A stretch of 64,000 nucleotides of DNA from the NCBI RefSeq assembly GCF_033807535.1, contig NZ_CP136856.1:25001-89000 (forward strand). Direction: 5' to 3'. Shown here one piece after another: positions 58,025 through 64,000 of the stretch (position 1 is the first letter of the stretch; the number at the start of each line of letters is the position of its first letter). The translations under genes were made by a program, and so were the position numbers. This DNA is from Oceanisphaera sp. IT1-181 (lineage in GTDB: Bacteria; Pseudomonadota; Gammaproteobacteria; Enterobacterales; Aeromonadaceae). The notes beneath the pieces were generated by a model, which saw only the letters and a program-made list of their open reading frames with translations, did no database searches and had not been told where the DNA came from.

Positions 58025-58116
58025 TAATAAGCCGTAGCAGCAAGCCGCGCGGCTTTGCCCCCCGTTTTAATGCCAGTGTGCGCTGTTATCAGTGCGGTAC
58101 TTAATGTAGCTGCAGT

Positions 58117-59064
58117 TTAATGTTGATGGAAGTTTTGGCGCGGGCCGCTTTGTAAGAACTGATGAGTATCTTTATCGGCCATGTCACAAGGCTCGCGCTC
58201 ACATTGCAATGTGACATGATGCAATTGATGTTCATGGGCCAAGAGCTCTCGCGCTGCCTGCAATACTTGCTGAAGATCTAACTCTGGTATGACCAAGTGT
58301 GCCGTTAAGCTCGCTTTGCCACTGGTCAGCGCCCACACATGCAAGTCATGTACTTCTTGCACGCCGTCAAGCTGGCTTAAATCGGCATTAATCTGGTCTA
58401 AATCTACATTAGCGGGCACGCCTTCCAGTAAAATATGCAGGCTATCGCGCAGTAAAATCCAAGTACGTGGCAGCACCCAAAAACCAATGGCCACCGCAAT
58501 CACCGAATCCACCCACTGCCAACCCGTCACCATAATCACCAAAGCACCTATGATGACGCCCACGGATCCCAGCGCATCACTCAGCACTTCTAGATAAGCG
58601 CCTTTTATATTTAAGCTTTCTTTTTGACCGCCTACCAATAAATACATAGCCAGCAAATTAATGCCTAACCCCACGACGGCAATGGCCAGCATGCCTGCCG
58701 ATTGCACCTCTGTCGGTTGTTGAATACGCAACCAAGCTTCATACACAATATAAAATGCCACTGCAAACAGCAGTAAGGCATTAAAGGCCGCCGCTAAAAT
58801 CTCGAACCTATGATAACCAAAGGTACGTTTTTGATCGGCAGGGCGCTTGGCAACTTGAATAGCTGCAAGGGCAATGGCCAGCGCTGCGGTATCGGTAAAC
58901 ATATGCGCCGCATCAGATAACAAAGCCAAACTTTGGGTAAGCAGGCCACCAATCACTTCAATAATTAAAAAGGTGCTGGTTAAGCCCAGTGCCCACCACA
59001 GTCGCTTACTGTGATTTTGTGCGGGAATGGCGTGATGATGCGAGTGCGGGCTTCGGTCAGGCAT
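58117..59064 (-). CDS. Cation diffusion facilitator metal exporter (ZitB/CzcD-like)
   Basis: This 315-aa protein exports divalent metals such as zinc by proton exchange. Six membrane helices are followed by a C-terminal cytoplasmic domain. Metal-site segments SLALLSDAAHMFTDT and GAYLEVLSDALGSVGV are present (HxxxD and DxxxD). The His-rich N-terminus (PHSHHHAIPAQNH) suggests metal binding. It is oriented against the DUF1415 gene. Confidence 0.9.
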   Translation of the reverse strand: MPDRSPHSHHHAIPAQNHSKRLWWALGLTSTFLIIEVIGGLLTQSLALLSDAAHMFTDTAALAIALAAIQVAKRPADQKRTFGYHRFEILAAAFNALLLFAVAFYIVYEAWLRIQQPTEVQSAGMLAIAVVGLGINLLAMYLLVGGQKESLNIKGAYLEVLSDALGSVGVIIGALVIMVTGWQWVDSVIAVAIGFWVLPRTWILLRDSLHILLEGVPANVDLDQINADLSQLDGVQEVHDLHVWALTSGKASLTAHLVIPELDLQQVLQAARELLAHEHQLHHVTLQCEREPCDMADKDTHQFLQSGPRQNFHQH

Positions 59065-59127
59065 AAGGCATCCTTATGGTGATGAGCAGTAAGGCCGGTG
59101 GCTGAAATCGGTAGCCACCTATAACCC

Positions 59128-59171
59128 ACTCCTATTTAACTTACTCCTATTTAACTTACTCCTCTTAACCT
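59128..59171. repeat. 15-bp intergenic tandem repeat
   Basis: ACTCCTATTTAACTT occurs twice (59128-59142 and 59143-59157), followed by a degenerate third unit ACTCCTCTTAACC. It lies in the promoter region of the CDF gene or lipocalin gene. Confidence 0.85.
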
Positions 59172-59287
59172 AATCCAATTTAGCCAAGACCGTGATTTTT
59201 TTGGTAAGTTCTTAGCCAGCTGTACTAAATTATAGGGCTGAGGCTCGGCACCATAAAGCGAAAGGCTGACCAATAAAGGAGGTAATG

Positions 59288-59812
59288 ATGCGTTGTTTAC
59301 ACGGATGGGTGCTGGGCTTGCTGGCGGTGGTATTATCTGGCTGTACGGGTATGCCCGAGGGCGTGACGCCAGTAAAAAACTTTGATGCCGATCGCTACTT
59401 AGGCACTTGGTATGAGATTGCCCGTTTGGATCATTCCTTTGAACGCGGGCTTGAGCAAGTGTCCGCTGAGTACAAGTTGCGGGATGACGGCGGCATACGA
59501 GTGCTTAACCGCGGTGTGGACGCCAAAAGTGGCGAACAAAAAGAGGCAGAGGGTAAGGCTTACTTCGTGAATGGCGTTGATGAAGCGCATCTTAAAGTGT
59601 CCTTCTTTGGCCCTTTTTATAGCTCCTACCTAGTGTTTGAGTTAGACGAGGACTATCAATACGCCTTTATTTCCGGCTATAACCACGACTATTTATGGCT
59701 ATTGTCGCGCACGCCTGAGATTAGTCCTGCATTGAAAGATCACTTTGTCGCCAAAGCAAAAGCACTAGGCTTTGCGACAGAGCAGTTAATTTGGGTGAAA
59801 CAGTTGCCCTAA
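59288..59812 (+). CDS. blc: Outer-membrane lipocalin Blc
   Basis: This is a lipoprotein that binds fatty acids or lysophospholipids at the outer membrane. I start it at 59288 (174 aa): AAAGGAGG is 5 nt upstream; the ATG three bases earlier is too close. The lipobox LSGC is followed by the lipocalin signature DADRYLGTWYEIARLDHSFE and WLLSRTPEIS. The gene is probably monocistronic. Confidence 0.92.
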   Translation: MRCLHGWVLGLLAVVLSGCTGMPEGVTPVKNFDADRYLGTWYEIARLDHSFERGLEQVSAEYKLRDDGGIRVLNRGVDAKSGEQKEAEGKAYFVNGVDEAHLKVSFFGPFYSSYLVFELDEDYQYAFISGYNHDYLWLLSRTPEISPALKDHFVAKAKALGFATEQLIWVKQLP

Positions 59813-59925
59813 GCCACAGCCTTGGTTTTTATGGGTGGCTTTGCCCTATTTGATGATTTATCGTAATACGCTAATGAACGTAATCTGATTTACGAATTAA
59901 AAATAATTAATATTAGGAGCAAGTG

Positions 59926-60387
59926 ATGCTGAAAAAAGTCGCGTTGTTAATGGTAGGTGGTGTATTCGCTACTTCTGTACTCGCCCAAGCCGAGTTATTT
60001 AAGCCAGATGATCTGGTTAAATATCGCCAGTCTATTTACCAAGTGATGAGTGCTCAAGCCACTGTGCTGGGTGCCACGGCCAAGGGTGAAATTGAGTTTG
60101 ATCCGGAAATAGTACGCGAACGCGCATTAAACATGGGCAATGTAGCCAAGTTACTGGGCGAAACCTATGTGCCTGCCACTCAAGGTGTTAAAGACAGCAA
60201 CATGCTGCCTGCTGCTTGGGAAGATATGGACGGCTTTGGCGATAAAGGCAAAGCCTTTGGTGGCGCACTGCAAGAGCTGATTGCCGTATCTGGTGAAGAG
60301 GGTTTCGATAAGAAAGCCGCCGGTCCTGCCATCGTTAAAGTACTGAAAAGCTGTAAAGCCTGCCACGACGATTACCGTGCGGACTAA
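59926..60387 (+). CDS. Cytochrome c' (class II c-type)
   Basis: This 153-aa periplasmic protein has a signal peptide (MLKKVALLMVGGVFATSVLA), a four-helix bundle, and the haem motif CKACH near the C-terminus (residue about 145), as in cytochrome c' or cytochrome c556. Such proteins bind NO or carry electrons. I prefer the ATG at 59926 with AGGAG 6 nt upstream; a GTG lies 3 bases before. The terminator of this gene was split by an IS element. Confidence 0.9.
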   Translation: MLKKVALLMVGGVFATSVLAQAELFKPDDLVKYRQSIYQVMSAQATVLGATAKGEIEFDPEIVRERALNMGNVAKLLGETYVPATQGVKDSNMLPAAWEDMDGFGDKGKAFGGALQELIAVSGEEGFDKKAAGPAIVKVLKSCKACHDDYRAD

Positions 60388-60420
60388 AATAAGTACGATT
60401 AAGCAGCGTTTGGTCTGACT

Positions 60421-60438
60421 AAAAAGGAGCCTTGGGGC
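60421..60438 (+). terminator. Cytochrome c' terminator, left half (disrupted)
   Basis: AAAAAGGAGCC-TTGG is the 5' arm and loop of a terminator whose 3' arm GGCTCCTTTTT now lies at 61880-61890 beyond the IS4 element. Without the element the two parts join into a stem of 11 to 13 bp with a TTGG loop and T-tract. The remaining left part keeps only a short AGCC/GGCT stem. Confidence 0.85.
60429..60438 (+). repeat. IS4 target-site duplication, left copy
   Basis: GCCTTGGGGC; identical copy at 61873-61882. It covers the loop and part of the 3' arm of the split terminator. Confidence 0.9.
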
Positions 60439-60451
60439 TAACACCATTCAG

Positions 60452-61777
60452 TTAAGCGTGTTTAGAGCGAATGGGGTACCGAGTTTTTGATATCCGAACG
60501 GTCCTACTCTTGGGCCGTTTTCTTTTTTCAGGCAAAATATAGCGCTTCACTCGCTCGCGCATGGCCCTCAGCTTTTTGGGGATCGTGCCGGGGGCGGCGA
60601 TGGCACACCACATTACTTCATCCTGAATATCTCTTAACGCCATCATAAAACTAATCCGCAGCGGTGAGACGTCTGCCTCGTGAGCAATGCGGCTGATCTC
60701 CACCCGCACTAAATTGTAGGCAAGTAAAATCCCCCACAGCTCCTGCGTGACACCTTCAACCGACTGACTGCGCAATAAAATCGTATCCTCCAGCATCCGA
60801 TGTTTAATTTCCCCATAACTATTTTCGATCTCCCACCGCTCAAAATAGACATCCAGTAACGCTTGGCCTGAGTGCTGCTGTCCATCGACTAACGAGCACA
60901 GTACGCCCTTGATATGGTTGCTGCTAACCGGCTCAGGGTAAAGTACCAGCCGCGCTTGCCAGTGCTCCGGCAAGGAAGGATCTAATTTTCTTGCCTGAGG
61001 TGACACTTTCATTTCCACCAGATGATCGCACTCTGAAAACGAGTGCAGCACCGTATATTGGGTGTTACTTTTTATGGGTACCATCCAGTGCGCGTGAGGA
61101 TGCTGGCGTTGCCAGTTAATCAATAATTCTGCACTGAGATAACAACGGTCAAATATCGTTAGGCTGTGATCGGGGACATGCGCAAGCAGTTGCTTAGTAT
61201 AAGTGACTTCTCCCTGATGACTCGGGCCAAAAGCAACATGATGAACCATGCGACTACGCAGAGAACTAAAGGCACACAGACGAACAACGGGGTATTCAGT
61301 ATGGGCCGTTTTACTGTGTTTAACGTAACCGAAGTGTTTGGCTAACTCGGGGGTATCCGCAGTGCGAAATTGGGTGCCGTCGACAGAATAAAGTCGAAGT
61401 CCATGCCAGGTATCCTTACCGTCTTCTTCTGCAATCCAACGCGCAGCCGTGAGGTTAAACAAGGCGGCTAATGGCTCGCTAGTCAGACGTTGTCTAGCTT
61501 GGGGAATGGCACTGGGCGCGACGGACTCTCCCAGCTTATTGGTCAGTTGAAGATCTAACTTGTCTACCACATCACTAATCGAACGGTCACGAAATAATCC
61601 CATGGCGATAACCAACCAGACCACCAGCTCGGCGGGGAGCTTTCGCCGCCTGACACTCGCTTTATCCGTTTGCTCTAGCGCGGTATGAATCCAGTCCAGA
61701 GGAAGGTGTTTGTGAAAGGTCGATAACGACTCAGGAACGGCAAATGTATCGGTGTCGAGTAACCAGTGAGCAAGCAA
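60452..61777 (-). CDS. IS4-family transposase
   Basis: This 441-aa DDE transposase is a clear relative of the E. coli IS4 transposase (LPAELVVWLVIAMGLFRDR, WGILLAYNLVR). Catalytic residues: D133 (SVDGTQFR), D210 (IFDRCYLS) and the Y-2-R-3-E-6-K motif Y311, R314, E318, K325. The start is a TTG lying inside a T-run, with GAGGG seven bases upstream; that ribosome site is in the 3' arm of a hairpin (61781-61813). The stop codon overlaps the left inverted repeat. Confidence 0.93.
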   Translation of the reverse strand: MLAHWLLDTDTFAVPESLSTFHKHLPLDWIHTALEQTDKASVRRRKLPAELVVWLVIAMGLFRDRSISDVVDKLDLQLTNKLGESVAPSAIPQARQRLTSEPLAALFNLTAARWIAEEDGKDTWHGLRLYSVDGTQFRTADTPELAKHFGYVKHSKTAHTEYPVVRLCAFSSLRSRMVHHVAFGPSHQGEVTYTKQLLAHVPDHSLTIFDRCYLSAELLINWQRQHPHAHWMVPIKSNTQYTVLHSFSECDHLVEMKVSPQARKLDPSLPEHWQARLVLYPEPVSSNHIKGVLCSLVDGQQHSGQALLDVYFERWEIENSYGEIKHRMLEDTILLRSQSVEGVTQELWGILLAYNLVRVEISRIAHEADVSPLRISFMMALRDIQDEVMWCAIAAPGTIPKKLRAMRERVKRYILPEKRKRPKSRTVRISKTRYPIRSKHA

Positions 61778-61780
61778 AAA

Positions 61781-61813
61781 AATACCCTCATACCATGTGG
61801 TGATGAGGGTATT
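61781..61813 (-). promoter_or_regulatory. Hairpin covering the transposase ribosome site
   Basis: Read on the minus strand, AATACCCTCAT and ATGAGGGTATT form an 11-bp stem around an 11-nt loop, and the T-run that follows holds the TTG start. Transcripts coming from outside the element would fold and hide the ribosome site or stop at the T-run. Fold-back inhibition of this type is known for IS4-related elements such as IS10. Confidence 0.8.
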
Positions 61814-61872
61814 CTGACGCCGTATAAGGATCGGTCAACCGATCGCCAAAATTTCTTAACTGATCGGTGTTA

Positions 61873-61882
61873 GCCTTGGGGC
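61873..61882 (+). repeat. IS4 target-site duplication, right copy
   Basis: GCCTTGGGGC, followed by TCCTTTTTAG, the remainder of the terminator's 3' arm. Confidence 0.9.
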
Positions 61883-62057
61883 TCCTTTTTAGTAGGCATT
61901 TGAAATGCATATATTTAAAATTTATGATCCGTCATAAACAATGTGGCTGCTATTAGCGGTATTTAAAAATAAGTGATAAAACAAGGGTGCTTTGCATCTA
62001 AAGCAGGGTAAAAAACGCGATAACGATGTGTGTTTTGGGTCATAGAGGTTAATTCAA

Positions 62058-62579
62058 ATGCTGAAATATTCAGTCCCAATGCGTATGTTGCATTGGCTTA
62101 CAGCACTGCTCATTATCGGCCTATTCGCGGTGGGCTTATGGATGCGCAGCCTGAGTTATTATGACTCTCTGTATCAAATATTGCCGTTTTGGCATAAGAG
62201 CGTCGGCTTCTTGCTACTGCTGTTAGTACTGCTACGGTTAGTGGTACGCTTTTCCAGAACACGACTGCCTTCGTTGCCCAGCCATAAACGGTGGGAGCAG
62301 CGAGTAGCAGGTGCGACTGTAGGGCTGCTTTATGGATTGATGTTTGGCATGTTTATCAGTGGCTATTTAATCGCCACCGCCGACGATAGACCGGCCTCCT
62401 TTTTTGGCTGGTTTGATATTCCGGTATTGATCACCGCTTTTCCTAATCAAGAAGACGTAGCCGGTCTGATACACGAATACTGTGCGTGGGCCTTAATTGG
62501 CTTATCTGCACTGCACGGCTTGGCTGCACTGAAACACCATTTCTTAGATAAAGATGTCACCCTCAAGCGCATGCTGTAA
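62058..62579 (+). CDS. Cytochrome b561-family protein (CybB-like)
   Basis: This 173-aa di-haem b membrane protein has four helices with histidines in MLHWLTALL, WHKSVGFLLLLL, and the C-terminal region HEYCAWALIGLSALHGLAALKHH. It is likely co-transcribed with yceI, a common pairing. A weak ribosome site lies upstream. It resembles the b561 at 38824. Confidence 0.88.
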   Translation: MLKYSVPMRMLHWLTALLIIGLFAVGLWMRSLSYYDSLYQILPFWHKSVGFLLLLLVLLRLVVRFSRTRLPSLPSHKRWEQRVAGATVGLLYGLMFGMFISGYLIATADDRPASFFGWFDIPVLITAFPNQEDVAGLIHEYCAWALIGLSALHGLAALKHHFLDKDVTLKRML

Positions 62580-62609
62580 TTGGCATAACGCTATTCAAGG
62601 AGAATAAAG

Positions 62610-63185
62610 ATGAAGAGAACGTTCATTGCTGCCGCCATGTTGCTGGTTACAAGCCAGACTTATGCCGCCGCCGAAACCTATGTGGTAGACACCAAGGGCA
62701 TGCATGCCTCCATCAATTTTAAGATTGACCATCTCGGTTATAGCTGGGTAGTTGGGCGCTTTAACGACTTTAAAGGCAGCTTCGTGTTTGATGAAGACGA
62801 TGTGGCTAATAACAGCGTGGAAGTAACCATCAACACCAGCAGCGTCGACAGTAACCATGCGGAGCGTGATCGCCACGTGCGCAGCGAAGACTTCTTAAAC
62901 GTGAAGAAGTTTCCAGAAGCCAGCTTTAAGAGCACCAGCGTCACTAAAGACGGTGACGAGGGTGAATATAAAGTGAAGGGCGACTTAACCTTGCACGGTA
63001 TAACCAAGCAGGTGGAGTTTGAAATCGAAGAAGTGGGCGCCGGTAAAGATCCTTGGGGCGGCTATCGTCGTGGCTTTGAGGGTGAAATGACCTTAAAGCC
63101 CAGTGACTTTGGCATTAACTATGACCTAGGACCTGCTGCTGCCACCATGGAGCTGGAATTTATCCTTGAGGGTGTGAAGCAGTAA
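62610..63185 (+). CDS. yceI: YceI-family periplasmic lipid-binding protein
   Basis: This 191-aa protein has a signal peptide (MKRTFIAAAMLLVTSQTYAAA) and a lipocalin-like barrel with HASINFKIDHLGYSWVVGRF and GDLTLHGITKQVEFEIE, as in YceI, which binds polyprenyl chains. AAGGAG lies upstream of the ATG, 30 nt after the cytochrome b561 stop, so the two probably form an operon and may cooperate in quinone handling. Confidence 0.93.
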   Translation: MKRTFIAAAMLLVTSQTYAAAETYVVDTKGMHASINFKIDHLGYSWVVGRFNDFKGSFVFDEDDVANNSVEVTINTSSVDSNHAERDRHVRSEDFLNVKKFPEASFKSTSVTKDGDEGEYKVKGDLTLHGITKQVEFEIEEVGAGKDPWGGYRRGFEGEMTLKPSDFGINYDLGPAAATMELEFILEGVKQ

Positions 63186-63219
63186 CACCCAGTAAGGCGT
63201 AAAAGTGAGCAGTAAATTG

Positions 63220-63250
63220 TGCCGAATCTTATGATTCGGCATTTTTTTTT
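63220..63250 (+). terminator. yceI terminator
   Basis: GCCGAATC and GATTCGGC form a stem around TTAT, followed by ATTTTTTTTT. It lies between convergent genes. Confidence 0.93.
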
Positions 63251-63266
63251 ACACTTCACGACAAGC

Positions 63267-63944
63267 TTACAAATAATAAAACAAAATCCACGCCGGTAGC
63301 ACTGCCAGCGCTAGCGCCACTACAAAGCGAAGCCAAGGAAAAGATGCATGAATGGGCAGCTTATCGGCCACGCGCTCCAAGGCGACTCTTTTATGACCTG
63401 TCACCATGGCTTTTACTAAACCCTCGCCGCGCAATCGGTACATAACGATGGCCAAAATATGCATGCCTACGATTAATAAGATGCCCCAATAAAACCACTT
63501 CTTGTGTAAAAAGGTCATCAGCTTGGTGGTAGCGCCAGAGGCATACATGTAGAGCGGGCCATTATAAAAAATATCATCACTGGCAAACAACCCTGTGGTC
63601 AGCTGAAACAACAAGGTGGCTAAAATCACCAATACCATGATGCCGCCCACTGGGTTATGGCTCAGATAGAGTGGCTTATTGGGCTTGGCACTGGCGAGAA
63701 AGTACCGAAAGATATGTTTGGGGTGATAAATAAAATGGCTAAAGCGTGCGTAAGGCGTGCCTATAAAGCCCCAGATAATGCGATACGTCAGTAAAGTGAG
63801 CAGCACTTGAGCGAGCAGCATGTGCTGATCCATGTCGTCACCTGCCGAGCGCCAAAGTAAGAACAGCAGTACGGGTAAGCTCCAGTGAAAAACCCGAATC
63901 GACCAATCCCATACTTTAATGGGATTAGGGTTTACTTGGCTCAT
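63267..63944 (-). CDS. Cytochrome b561-type electron-transfer protein (Ni/Fe-hydrogenase b-like)
   Basis: This 225-aa membrane protein starts IKVWDWSIRVFHWSLPVLLF, a typical start of the bacterial cytochrome b561/hydrogenase b subunit family. It has four or five helices and haem-ligand candidates in HWSLP, HNPVGG, HKKWFYWGILLIVGMH. Partners are usually periplasmic c-type cytochromes; none lies directly beside it here, and its 5' neighbour is outside the window. Confidence 0.85.
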   Translation of the reverse strand: MSQVNPNPIKVWDWSIRVFHWSLPVLLFLLWRSAGDDMDQHMLLAQVLLTLLTYRIIWGFIGTPYARFSHFIYHPKHIFRYFLASAKPNKPLYLSHNPVGGIMVLVILATLLFQLTTGLFASDDIFYNGPLYMYASGATTKLMTFLHKKWFYWGILLIVGMHILAIVMYRLRGEGLVKAMVTGHKRVALERVADKLPIHASFPWLRFVVALALAVLPAWILFYYL

Positions 63945-64000
63945 AGCGGATGGTCTCCAACCAGGTAATTAATGGCTTATTTTAGCCTGAGGCCCATTTT

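Larger units (their letters stand above)
60439..61872 (-). mobile_element. IS4-family insertion sequence (1,434 bp)
   Basis: The ends are inverted repeats: TAACACCATTCAGTTAAG at the left and TAACACCGATCAGTTAAG read inward from the right (16 of 18 match). Direct repeats GCCTTGGGGC lie at 60429-60438 and 61873-61882, a 10-bp target duplication as expected for this family (an 11th base matches by chance, so the exact edge is uncertain by one base). One intact transposase gene fills the element. The copy looks recent. Confidence 0.92.

Overview
The window looks like chromosome of a marine or estuarine gammaproteobacterium. Most housekeeping proteins (RNase II, CysPTWA, ZntB, PatZ, ThiCFSGH) are close in sequence and length to their Enterobacteria counterparts. 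The mixture of a trimethylamine monooxygenase, cytochrome c' and Pel polysaccharide genes would fit the Oceanisphaera/Oceanimonas/Zobellella part of the Aeromonadales, but that placement is inference, not something the sequence proves. There is no plasmid, prophage or CRISPR signal. The only complete mobile element is one IS4-family insertion sequence.

Layout. 1-3,890 is the right part of an rRNA operon: spacer, tRNA-Glu(TTC), boxA, 23S, 5S and a strong terminator; the 16S gene lies to the left, outside the window. 4,096-16,133 is a complete pelABCDEFG operon for the Pel exopolysaccharide, with tight or overlapping junctions and a PelD that keeps the cyclic-di-GMP binding residues. Then come a convergent PatZ-type protein acetyltransferase, a LysE/RhtB exporter, and sulfur assimilation (cysM facing a cysPTWA sulfate transport operon). 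RNase II and a MenC-like enolase-superfamily protein follow. 28,573-35,264 is a TPP-riboswitch-controlled thiamine operon thiC-thiDE-thiF-thiS-thiG-thiH, followed by a UbiA/MenA prenyltransferase. Next are a TM2 protein, two phospholipase D paralogues flanking a cytochrome b561, a trimethylamine monooxygenase, the pxpABC 5-oxoprolinase operon, a TerC/CBS membrane protein, a periplasmic glutathione peroxidase, a D-malate/tartrate dehydrogenase with divergent LysR and XRE-PAS regulators, succinate-semialdehyde dehydrogenase, ZntB, an ATM1-type ABC exporter, three small DUF proteins, a CDF metal exporter, a lipocalin, cytochrome c', the IS4 element, and cytochrome b561 plus YceI.

The most unusual observations are: (1) the IS4-family element sits exactly inside the intrinsic terminator hairpin of the cytochrome c' gene, and a hairpin buries its own transposase start; (2) the thiE/thiF junction carries two perfect 82-bp tandem units that encode 31-residue chimeric micro-ORFs joining a ThiF-like head to a diverged ThiE-like tail; (3) the MenC-like protein has lost both catalytic lysines and one metal ligand by my alignment; (4) intergenic regions hold several families of dispersed palindromes, including a REPIN-like pair before the thiamine riboswitch and inverted copies flanking cysPTWA; (5) a GCCTCAT heptanucleotide array runs into the stop codon of the glutathione peroxidase gene. 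I see no clear new multigene defence or biosynthetic system. The LysR + XRE-PAS regulator pair is the least conventional gene arrangement.
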